DNA of 5,951 bases, from positions 1 to 5,951 of the forward strand of contig JAEYXC010000333.1 of NCBI GenBank assembly GCA_023428655.1. Direction: 5' to 3'. A model generated the notes under the pieces. It did not search any database and was not told where the DNA came from. It saw only the letters and a list, made by a program, of their open reading frames with translations. Below are positions 1-5,951 of the stretch, piece after piece (position 1 is the first letter of the stretch; each line of letters opens with the position of its first letter). A program made the translations under genes and the position numbers. This DNA comes from Bacillota bacterium. Its GTDB lineage: Bacteria; Bacillota; Clostridia; Lachnospirales; Lachnospiraceae.

Positions 1-31
1 AATTTGTTTCTTTGTCCATACAATTAAATTG

Positions 32-60
32 TTGAACTTCCAGACTTTGTATCGTATAAT
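32..60 (+). promoter_or_regulatory. Sigma-A type promoter of the large activase/dehydratase gene
   Basis: The -35 element is TTGAAC at 32-37 (four of six consensus bases) and the -10 element is a perfect TATAAT at 55-60, separated by the ideal 17 bp. Transcription would start near 66-68, giving a leader of about 55 nt that ends in the Shine-Dalgarno sequence TAAGGAG (106-112), 9 nt before the ATG at 122. An interrupted palindrome, ACAATT-A-AATTGT (20-32), abuts the -35 element and could be a regulator site, but it is AT-rich and matches no operator I recognise. The promoter assignment is by inspection only. Confidence 0.75.
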
Positions 61-121
61 ATAGAAAGCTTATTTTTGGAATGTCAATTTTTTACGGACG
101 CGATGTAAGGAGAAATATAAC

Positions 122-3100
122 ATGGCAAATAATAACAGATTAGGTATCGATATTGGGTCAACTACAGTTAAAATAGTGATCATAAATGACGCAGGAGAAT
201 TACTTTTTTCCGATTATGAGCGCCACTTTGCAAATATTCAAGAAACACTTGCCGGCTTGGTAAAAAAAGCTCAGGATGCACTCGGAAATTTAAGTGTATC
301 CGCTGTCATTACCGGTTCCGGCGGTTTAACTATATCAAAACATCTGGATATCCCTTTTGTTCAGGAGGTAGTTGCTGTTTCTACCTCATTACAGGATTTC
401 GCCCCGCAGACGGATGTAGCAATCGAGCTTGGCGGTGAGGATGCTAAAATTATTTACTTTACCAACGGAATTGAACAACGAATGAATGGTATCTGTGCCG
501 GTGGTACAGGTTCTTTTATTGACCAGATGGCAAGCTTACTGAAAACCGACGCCTCCGGTCTGAACGAATATGCAAAGAGCTATCAAGCAATCTACCCGAT
601 TGCAGCCCGGTGTGGTGTATTTGCCAAGACGGATATTCAGCCTTTAATTAATGAAGGTGCTACGAAGCCGGATCTCTCCGCCTCCATCTTTCAGGCAGTA
701 GTAAATCAGACCATCAGCGGTCTTGCCTGCGGTAAGCCGATCCGTGGGAATGTGGCATTTTTAGGAGGCCCCTTACATTTCCTCAGTGAACTAAAAAATG
801 CTTTTATTAGAACCCTAAATTTAACGCAGGAGCAGGTAATTGCACCAACCCATTCCCACCTGTTTGCAGCAATCGGAGCAGCGATGAATGCAAAGCCCGG
901 TGTCAGTAAGGAGCTATCCATGTTATACGAGCTCCTATCTAGGGGCATAAAGATGGATTTTGAAGTAAACCGAATGAAGCCATTGTTCCAGGACGAGGCA
1001 GAATACGAAGAATTTAAGAACAGGCACTCAGTACATACCGTGAAAAAGGGGAATTTAAAGGATTATAAAGGTAACTGCTTCTTAGGCATTGATGCCGGTT
1101 CAACCACGACAAAGGTTGCACTGGTAGGCGAGGACGGTTCCCTACTCTATTCCTTCTACAGCAACAACAACGGAAGTCCCCTTAAGACTACCATCCGCTC
1201 CATTAAGGAGATATTTGAATTACTACCGAAAGAGGCAAAGATTGTACGTTCCTGCTCCACCGGCTACGGGGAAGCCTTAATTAAGGCTGCGCTGATGCTT
1301 GACGAGGGCGAGGTGGAGACCGTTGCCCATTACCACGCTGCTGCCTTTTTTGAACCAGAGGTGGATTGCATCCTGGATATCGGCGGGCAGGATATGAAGT
1401 GTATTAAAATAAGAAATCATTCCGTTGATAATGTGCTATTGAACGAAGCCTGCTCCTCCGGCTGTGGTTCCTTTATTGAGACCTTTGCCAAATCCCTAAA
1501 TTATGAGATTGAAGAATTTGCTAAGGTTGCTCTATTCGCACAAAACCCTATTGATCTTGGAACTCGTTGTACCGTATTTATGAATTCCAAGGTAAAGCAG
1601 GCACAAAAGGAAGGGGCAACGGTAGCGGATATATCCGCTGGTCTCGCTTACTCTGTAATAAAGAATGCTTTATATAAGGTAATTAAGATAACCAATCCAA
1701 AGGATCTCGGTGCGAAAATGGTGGTTCAGGGCGGAACCTTCTATAATGACGCCGTTCTGCGAAGCTTTGAGACCATCTCCGGCTGCCAGGCAGTAAGACC
1801 GGATATTGCAGGTATCATGGGTGCCTTTGGTGCTGCTCTAATTGCAAGAGAGCATTATGAAGGTGAAGAAAGCTCAATGCTCTCCATTGATGAGATTATC
1901 GAGTTAAAATTCGATACTTCTCTGGCTCGCTGTAAGCGTTGTACCAACAGCTGCCTCCTAACGATCAACAAATTCACCGGTGGCAGACAATACATCACCG
2001 GCAATCGTTGTGAGCGAGGTTTGGGAAAAGAGAAAAATGTAGATAACATTCCGAACCTATTCGAATATAAGATGGAGCGTTATTTTGGATATCCCGTATT
2101 AAAGGAGGAAGAGGCCAAGCGTGGTGTCGTTGGAATACCAAGGGTACTCAATCTATATGAGAATTATCCCTTCTGGTGTACCTTCTTTACGAAGCTGGGC
2201 TATAGTGTAGCATTATCTCCTACCTCCAGCAGAAAGATTTATGAGCTTGGAATCGAATCAATTCCAAGTGAATCCGAGTGCTATCCGGCAAAGCTGGCAC
2301 ATGGACATATCAAGTGGCTCATCGATCAAGGGATAAAGTATATCTTCTATCCCAGCATTCCCTTTGAGCGTAAGGAGATTGATGGAGTGGGCAATCATTA
2401 CAATTGTCCCATCGTAACCTCCTACCCGGAGAATATCAAGAATAATGTGGAGGAGCTGAAGGACCCCTCCATCCAGTTTGATAATCCCTTCCTTTCCTTT
2501 GAAAGCGAAGAAATACTAACCACCAGATTGATTGAAATATTTAAAGAAAAAGGCATACCGGCGGGTGAGATTAGGAATGCAGCTACGCTCGCTTGGGCAG
2601 AGCTAATGACAGCCCGAGAGGATATGAGGAAAAAGGGCGAGGAAACCATGGCTTATCTCCGTGCCTCGGGCCGCAAGGGAATCGTATTGGCAGGTCGACC
2701 CTATCACATCGACCCGGAGATCCATCACGGTATTCCGGAGCTGATCAACTCCTACGGTGTTGCCGTCTTGACCGAGGATGCAATTTCTCATCTAGGTATG
2801 ATTGACCGTCCTACCATCGTCATCGATCAGTGGATGTATCATTCCAGACTATATGCTGCCGCTTCCTATGTACGGACCCAGCCTAACCTGGAATTAATCC
2901 AGCTCAACTCCTTCGGTTGCGGTTTGGATGCGGTCACTACGGACCAGGTGAATGATATTCTCTCTAAATCAGGCAAAATATACACTGTGTTAAAAATCGA
3001 TGAGGTAAATAACCTGGGTGCTGCAAGAATTCGTATCCGATCCCTCCTTTCCGCTGTTCGTGAGCGGGAAGCAAAGAATTTGAAAACAACGGTAGCATCC

Positions 3101-4354
3101 TCTGCTCATCACCGAGTGATATTCACCGAGAAAATGAAGGAAACCTATACCATCCTTGCTCCGCAGATGTCACCAATTCATTTTGATCTCTTAGAGCCGG
3201 CTCTTCGAAGTGGAGGCTATCGGGTCGTTGTCCTTCCAAACGATAACCGCCGATCCATTGATGTAGGTCTCCAATATGTTAACAATGACGCTTGCTTTCC
3301 GTCACTAATGGTGGTCGGACAGATTATGGATGCCCTATTATCCGGTAAATATGATCTAAATAAGGTTGCTGTAATGATAACACAGACCGGTGGCGGATGC
3401 CGTGCTACGAACTATATCGGCTTCATCCGTCGTGCTCTTGAGAAGGCTGGGATGTCGCAGATTCCGGTGATTTCTCTGAGTGCCTCCGGTCTCGAGAAAA
3501 ACCCCGGACTAAAAATCACTCCAAAGCTATTGATTACCGCCATGCAATCCCTGGTCTACGGAGATGTTTTCATGAGAGTTCTGTATCGTACCAGACCCTA
3601 TGAGCAGATACCCGGGTCCGCGAATTCTCTTCATGATAAATGGCGAAATATTTGCATTAAAAGCCTGGAAAACGGAAGCTGGACAGAATATAAACGTAAT
3701 CTTCGCGGTATCATCCGAGAATTTGATCAACTGCCTCTGGATGAGTCAGTTAAAAAGCCCCGTGTTGGTATTGTGGGCGAGATCCTGGTGAAGTTCCTAC
3801 CCTCTGCCAACAATTATCTCGTAGAATTATTGGAGGCGGAAGGTGCTGAGGCCGTCGTGCCGGATCTATTAGACTTCTTTATGTACAGCTCCTATAATAA
3901 TAATTTTAAAGCAAGATACCTGGGTAAAAAGAAAGCCAGTGCTAGAATTGGCAATCTGGTTATATGGGCCTTGGAGCAGATCCGAGGCACCGCGAAAAAG
4001 GAATTGGCAAGAAGTAAGCGTTTTACTCCTCCGGTACCGATCAAGAAGCTGGCACAGTATGCTGAGCCCGTCGTATCCACAGGAAATCAGACCGGTGAGG
4101 GTTGGTTCTTAACCGGCGAGATGCTTGAATTAATTCACTCCGGAGTTAAGAATATTGTATGCGCCCAACCCTTTGCTTGTCTCCCGAACCATATTGTCGG
4201 AAAGGGAGTAATCAAGGAGCTTCGCAGACAGCATCCGGAAGCGAATATCGTTGCTGTGGATTATGATCCTGGAGCCAGCGAGGTGAACCAGCTCAATCGT
4301 ATAAAACTGATGCTTGCTACGGCTGTGAAGAATATGAGTAAAGCCGTTGAGTAG
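122..4354 (+). CDS. Giant fused 2-hydroxyacyl-CoA dehydratase-type activase/dehydratase iron-sulfur protein (1410 aa)
   Basis: Family knowledge: activases of this superfamily use ATP hydrolysis to drive an electron from a bridging [4Fe-4S] cluster to a dehydratase or reductase partner; these are cytoplasmic, anaerobic enzymes. Seen here: two ASKHA ATPase domains, residues about 5-258 and 319-580. Their phosphate-1 loops are GIDIGSTT (8-15) and GIDAGSTT (322-329), phosphate-2 loops ELGGEDAK (102-109) and DIGGQDMK (419-426), adenosine-type GG motifs at 215-216 and 537-538, and cluster cysteines Cys125/Cys164 and Cys444/Cys483. A cysteine cluster CX2CX3CX18C (604, 607, 611, 630) follows. Residues about 668-980 (DUF2229-like) and 998-1400 are two HGD-D-like modules with repeated motifs: ECYP/ACFP at 719-722 and 1057-1060, and FGC/FAC at 931-933 and 1351-1353. 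The start is fixed by TAAGGAG 9 nt upstream. The length fits the roughly 1400-residue members annotated as 2-hydroxyacyl-CoA dehydratase or activase-related. Family is secure; the reduced substrate is unknown, and no pathway genes adjoin it. Confidence 0.93.
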   Translation: MANNNRLGIDIGSTTVKIVIINDAGELLFSDYERHFANIQETLAGLVKKAQDALGNLSVSAVITGSGGLTISKHLDIPFVQEVVAVSTSLQDFAPQTDVAIELGGEDAKIIYFTNGIEQRMNGICAGGTGSFIDQMASLLKTDASGLNEYAKSYQAIYPIAARCGVFAKTDIQPLINEGATKPDLSASIFQAVVNQTISGLACGKPIRGNVAFLGGPLHFLSELKNAFIRTLNLTQEQVIAPTHSHLFAAIGAAMNAKPGVSKELSMLYELLSRGIKMDFEVNRMKPLFQDEAEYEEFKNRHSVHTVKKGNLKDYKGNCFLGIDAGSTTTKVALVGEDGSLLYSFYSNNNGSPLKTTIRSIKEIFELLPKEAKIVRSCSTGYGEALIKAALMLDEGEVETVAHYHAAAFFEPEVDCILDIGGQDMKCIKIRNHSVDNVLLNEACSSGCGSFIETFAKSLNYEIEEFAKVALFAQNPIDLGTRCTVFMNSKVKQAQKEGATVADISAGLAYSVIKNALYKVIKITNPKDLGAKMVVQGGTFYNDAVLRSFETISGCQAVRPDIAGIMGAFGAALIAREHYEGEESSMLSIDEIIELKFDTSLARCKRCTNSCLLTINKFTGGRQYITGNRCERGLGKEKNVDNIPNLFEYKMERYFGYPVLKEEEAKRGVVGIPRVLNLYENYPFWCTFFTKLGYSVALSPTSSRKIYELGIESIPSESECYPAKLAHGHIKWLIDQGIKYIFYPSIPFERKEIDGVGNHYNCPIVTSYPENIKNNVEELKDPSIQFDNPFLSFESEEILTTRLIEIFKEKGIPAGEIRNAATLAWAELMTAREDMRKKGEETMAYLRASGRKGIVLAGRPYHIDPEIHHGIPELINSYGVAVLTEDAISHLGMIDRPTIVIDQWMYHSRLYAAASYVRTQPNLELIQLNSFGCGLDAVTTDQVNDILSKSGKIYTVLKIDEVNNLGAARIRIRSLLSAVREREAKNLKTTVASSAHHRVIFTEKMKETYTILAPQMSPIHFDLLEPALRSGGYRVVVLPNDNRRSIDVGLQYVNNDACFPSLMVVGQIMDALLSGKYDLNKVAVMITQTGGGCRATNYIGFIRRALEKAGMSQIPVISLSASGLEKNPGLKITPKLLITAMQSLVYGDVFMRVLYRTRPYEQIPGSANSLHDKWRNICIKSLENGSWTEYKRNLRGIIREFDQLPLDESVKKPRVGIVGEILVKFLPSANNYLVELLEAEGAEAVVPDLLDFFMYSSYNNNFKARYLGKKKASARIGNLVIWALEQIRGTAKKELARSKRFTPPVPIKKLAQYAEPVVSTGNQTGEGWFLTGEMLELIHSGVKNIVCAQPFACLPNHIVGKGVIKELRRQHPEANIVAVDYDPGASEVNQLNRIKLMLATAVKNMSKAVE

Positions 4355-4410
4355 ATTGATTAAGTTGTCAAAGCCCACGATCAAAGAACAATAAATGCAT
4401 TTAAGTTAAT

Positions 4411-4510
4411 CAAAGTGATACAAAGCATTGTTTGTGCGCAACACACTCCACCTTGTAGGAACAGAAAATACCTCTTACCGTTGTACACAATCCTTGTTTG
4501 TATCACTTTA
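4411..4510. repeat. 100-bp element with 13-bp perfect terminal inverted repeats
   Basis: AAAGTGATACAAA at 4412-4424 is exactly inverted as TTTGTATCACTTT at 4497-4509, with 72 nt between. Further inward pairing is possible: 4427-4431 with 4487-4491, and 4439-4442 with 4480-4483. As RNA this would make a long, interrupted stem. The tetranucleotide TAAT lies directly outside both ends (4407-4410 and 4511-4514), as a target-site duplication would, although TAAT is common in AT-rich DNA. No reading frame lies inside. It could be a MITE-like insertion, a structured leader or 3' UTR, or a pair of regulator sites. No T-run follows, so it is not a standard intrinsic terminator. Confidence 0.6.
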
Positions 4511-4535
4511 TAATATTGTCCTGATTGTATATACT
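4507..4535 (+). promoter_or_regulatory. Candidate distal promoter for the CPBP protease gene
   Basis: TTTATA (4507-4512) and TATACT (4530-4535) are 17 bp apart, matching the sigma-A -35 consensus at four of six bases and the -10 consensus at five of six. The -35 overlaps the right arm of the inverted repeat, so the element could influence it. The leader would be about 90 nt. A TATAAT also lies at 4509-4514 but lacks a well-placed -35. This is a weak call in AT-rich DNA. Confidence 0.35.
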
Positions 4536-4562
4536 TTTACAGTTATATAGATCGAAGGGCCT

Positions 4563-4591
4563 TTGACTTCCTAACATAAAGAAATTATTTA
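4563..4591 (+). promoter_or_regulatory. Candidate proximal promoter for the CPBP protease gene
   Basis: TTGACT (4563-4568) matches the -35 consensus at five of six bases. With a 17-bp spacer the -10 would be TATTTA (4586-4591), which matches at only three. Transcription would start near 4598, leaving about 34 nt before the ATG at 4632. It would also begin upstream of the alternative ATG at 4608. It competes with the distal candidate; the sequence cannot decide between them. Confidence 0.3.
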
Positions 4592-4618
4592 TTAACCAGC
4601 GTTTTGGATGAGGGTGAG

Positions 4619-4625
4619 AAAGGAG
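4619..4625 (+). promoter_or_regulatory. Ribosome binding site that fixes the CPBP start at 4632
   Basis: AAAGGAG lies 6 nt upstream of the ATG at 4632, a textbook spacing. The in-frame ATG at 4608 would add eight residues but has no purine-rich site before it, and translation from there would read through this Shine-Dalgarno sequence. The downstream start is therefore preferred. Confidence 0.85.
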
Positions 4626-4631
4626 TTTACT

Positions 4632-5606
4632 ATGTTTAAAAACAAGGAAGGAAAGGTTCGTTCCGGTTGGAAAATCGCTGCTGTTCTAGGTATCTTTTAT
4701 GGCAGTATGATGATTCTCTCAATGATCATCGGTATGGTTATATCCGGAATTCTTTTGGCCTCAGGAGATCTGCAGGCCGGTGCCAACGCATTCTCGTACA
4801 CCTATACGGAGCGAGGCCAGAAAATCATGGAAAATATCAATTTAGTGATGATGTTCGTTCAACAGGTCATCACGATTCTATTACCGATCCTTGCATGGAG
4901 GATTACAGCCAAAAGAAAGCTATCCGATATGGGCTTTACCCCGATACGGACTGATTATAAGGAGCTTCTTGCAGGTTTAATTTTTGGTATTGCTTCCATC
5001 AGCGTTGTTTTCGCTGTTATTGTATTAACCGGTCAGGCAGAAGTCGCTTCCTGGAAGCCAACCTTTGCTGTATCTCAGCTGACTTATCTGGTTTTGTTCA
5101 TACTGGTGGGCTTTTCCGAGGAGCTACTCAGTCGTGGTTATATCATGTCCGTACTACGACAAACAAAGAGTGTTGCTGCAATTATGATTATTCCCAGTGT
5201 TATCTTCGCATTATTACATAGCTTCAATTCCGGTATCGGTTTCATACCTTATCTTAATTTAACCCTGGTCGGAATCCTATTTTCCTATATGTATTTAAAG
5301 TCCGGTAATATCTGGATGCCCATCGGATACCATATTACCTGGAACTACTTCCAGGGCAATGTATTTGGTTTTAAGGTAAGCGGAACAGAGGTAGAAGGGA
5401 TGCTAACAACCTCCTATACCGAGAATAATTTTCTGAACGGCGGTACCTTTGGTCCGGAGGGTGGATTATTCGTAACTGCCATTTTATTAATCGGCTTTGT
5501 AATCGTTCATTTGTATTATAAGGACAGAAAGCTTGACTTTCTTAAGATGGACCCGGAACCCATCACCAGCTCTTCAAACCAGCAAATGATCATTGACGCA
5601 GAATAA
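4632..5606 (+). CDS. CPBP-family (CAAX/Abi) intramembrane glutamic endopeptidase homologue
   Basis: From the chosen start the product has 324 residues. It is strongly hydrophobic, with about seven or eight likely membrane segments, roughly at 14-45, 68-92, 112-135, 149-164, 182-196, 204-222 and 280-297. The three CPBP motifs are present in order: EExxxR as Glu163-Glu164...Arg168, FxxxH as Phe192...His196, and HxxxN as His234...Asn238. These include the expected catalytic glutamate and histidines, so it looks active. Family members include CAAX prenyl proteases of eukaryotes and bacterial proteins tied to bacteriocin immunity or maturation and to regulated membrane proteolysis; the substrate here cannot be read from sequence. 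A hydrophilic tail of about 25 residues ends the protein on the presumed cytoplasmic side. It lies 277 nt downstream of the dehydratase-like gene, in the same direction, and ends just before a strong terminator, so it is probably transcribed as a separate unit. Confidence 0.9.
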   Translation: MFKNKEGKVRSGWKIAAVLGIFYGSMMILSMIIGMVISGILLASGDLQAGANAFSYTYTERGQKIMENINLVMMFVQQVITILLPILAWRITAKRKLSDMGFTPIRTDYKELLAGLIFGIASISVVFAVIVLTGQAEVASWKPTFAVSQLTYLVLFILVGFSEELLSRGYIMSVLRQTKSVAAIMIIPSVIFALLHSFNSGIGFIPYLNLTLVGILFSYMYLKSGNIWMPIGYHITWNYFQGNVFGFKVSGTEVEGMLTTSYTENNFLNGGTFGPEGGLFVTAILLIGFVIVHLYYKDRKLDFLKMDPEPITSSSNQQMIIDAE

Positions 5607-5615
5607 GGAATATTA

Positions 5616-5673
5616 AAGGGTGCTGCATAGTAATCAGCGGTTTAGTTGATATACTATGCAGCACCCTTGTTCT
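5616..5673 (+). terminator. Intrinsic terminator between convergent genes
   Basis: A 17-bp perfect stem pairs 5616-5632 with 5652-5668; its GC-rich lower part is GGGTGCTGC/GCAGCACCC. A single bulged A (5651) then precedes four more pairs (5633-5636 with 5647-5650), closing on a 10-nt loop (5637-5646). The stem starts 9 nt after the TAA of the CPBP gene and runs into TTGTTCT, a modest T-tract. On the minus strand the stem is followed by TTTAATATT, so it may also stop transcripts of the converging gene. The T-tracts are imperfect, but the stem is very strong. Confidence 0.85.
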
Positions 5674-5747
5674 ATCATTTCCTATGGACTCAGAAGCCCA
5701 ATTTTTATTACTGGGATAAGGTTATGGGCGATGACGTTATAACGGAG

Positions 5748-5951
5748 CTAATCACTATAATCATCATAATCCTCTTCTTCATATTTCCGCTGACAATCCT
5801 TCGACTTGTTCAACCTCGAATTGCGATCCTTCATATCCGTAAGCTCTTCGGAGATCTCTTGGAAATAACCTGCCCTCAGTCCACGGTGATGGAGCTCTTC
5901 CATCTCCTTTGACTCCCCTTTTCTCCCCGTAATCCTCATAATAAAATAGAT
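5748..5951 (-). CDS. C-terminal end of an unidentified gene running in from beyond the right edge
   Basis: Reading the minus strand from the window edge, 67 codons are open before a TAG at 5750-5748. The segment opens with a short hydrophobic stretch (IYFI), then a highly charged, probably helical region with several Glu/Lys/Arg residues, and ends in the acidic tail EEEDYDDYSD. This would suit the cytoplasmic tail of a membrane protein, but I recognise no family. The ATG at 5939-5937 has no Shine-Dalgarno sequence, which favours a truncated longer gene. Alternatively, the ATG at 5903-5901 follows GGGGAG by 9 nt and could start a 51-residue small protein. It converges on the terminator at 5616-5673. 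An overlapping plus-strand frame is the competing reading and is judged less likely. Confidence 0.5.
   Translation of the reverse strand: MYFIMRITGRKGESKEMEELHHRGLRAGYFQEISEELTDMKDRNSRLNKSKDCQRKYEEEDYDDYSD

Noticed and set aside
4130..4384. 84-codon minus-strand frame over the end of the large gene
   Set aside because: It is antisense to a conserved dehydratase-like C-terminus, with no start signal or recognisable product.
4412..4509. Inverted repeat as an intrinsic terminator of the large gene
   Set aside because: The arms are AT-rich, 72 nt apart, and not followed by a T-run, so an ordinary terminator is unlikely.
4554..4570. Short GAAG...CTTC and AAGG-G-CCTT symmetry before the protease gene
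   Set aside because: The stems are only four pairs, and the second has no room for a loop, so no credible hairpin or riboswitch.
4608..4631. Upstream in-frame ATG of the CPBP gene (eight extra residues)
   Set aside because: No Shine-Dalgarno sequence precedes it, while AAAGGAG sits 6 nt before the ATG at 4632.
4667..4954. 95-codon plus-strand frame inside the protease gene
   Set aside because: It lies wholly within the CPBP gene in another frame, whose product carries all three family motifs in order; no independent support.
5646..5912. 88-codon plus-strand frame with a hydrophobic Ile-rich stretch, starting at a TTG
   Set aside because: Its only early start is a TTG inside the terminator hairpin with no ribosome binding site. 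The hydrophobic run is simply the antisense of an acidic GAA/GAT/TAT-rich tail on the minus strand.

Overview
This is a 5.95 kb chromosomal window, probably from an anaerobic, low-to-moderate-GC Gram-positive bacterium of the Clostridia. A Lachnospiraceae-like host is my guess. The grounds are strong purine-rich Shine-Dalgarno sequences, a sigma-A type promoter with a 17-bp spacer, and a very large oxygen-sensitive-type iron-sulfur ATPase of the 2-hydroxyacyl-CoA dehydratase/activase superfamily, typical of strict anaerobes. The assignment rests on protein family and style, not on a marker gene.

Layout. Bases 1-121 hold a clear promoter (TTGAAC, 17 bp, TATAAT) and the leader of the first gene. 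Bases 122-4354 encode one 1410-residue protein. Its N-terminal half is a tandem pair of activase-type (BcrAD/BadFG, ASKHA-fold) ATPase domains. Its C-terminal half reads as a tandem pair of dehydratase-like (HGD-D/DUF2229) modules, with a small four-cysteine cluster between the halves. Bases 4355-4631 are a non-coding gap of about 277 nt holding a 98-bp element bounded by perfect 13-bp inverted repeats, plus weak candidate promoters for the next gene. Bases 4632-5606 encode a multi-pass CPBP-family (CAAX-type, Abi) membrane protease homologue. A strong 17-bp hairpin terminator follows at 5616-5673. After about 80 nt without features, the minus strand carries the C-terminal end of a gene that enters from beyond the right edge and converges on the same terminator.

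How the parts relate. The two complete genes are co-oriented, but the long gap and the separate candidate promoters argue against a tight operon, and nothing links a CPBP protease to acyl-CoA chemistry. The most interesting object is the first gene. In one chain it appears to hold equivalents of both the homodimeric ATP-driven electron donor (activase) and the two-subunit [4Fe-4S] acceptor (dehydratase) that are separate polypeptides in classical 2-hydroxyacyl-CoA dehydratase systems. The cysteine spacing supports this. No CoA-transferase, electron-transfer flavoprotein or ferredoxin gene is visible here, so its substrate remains open.
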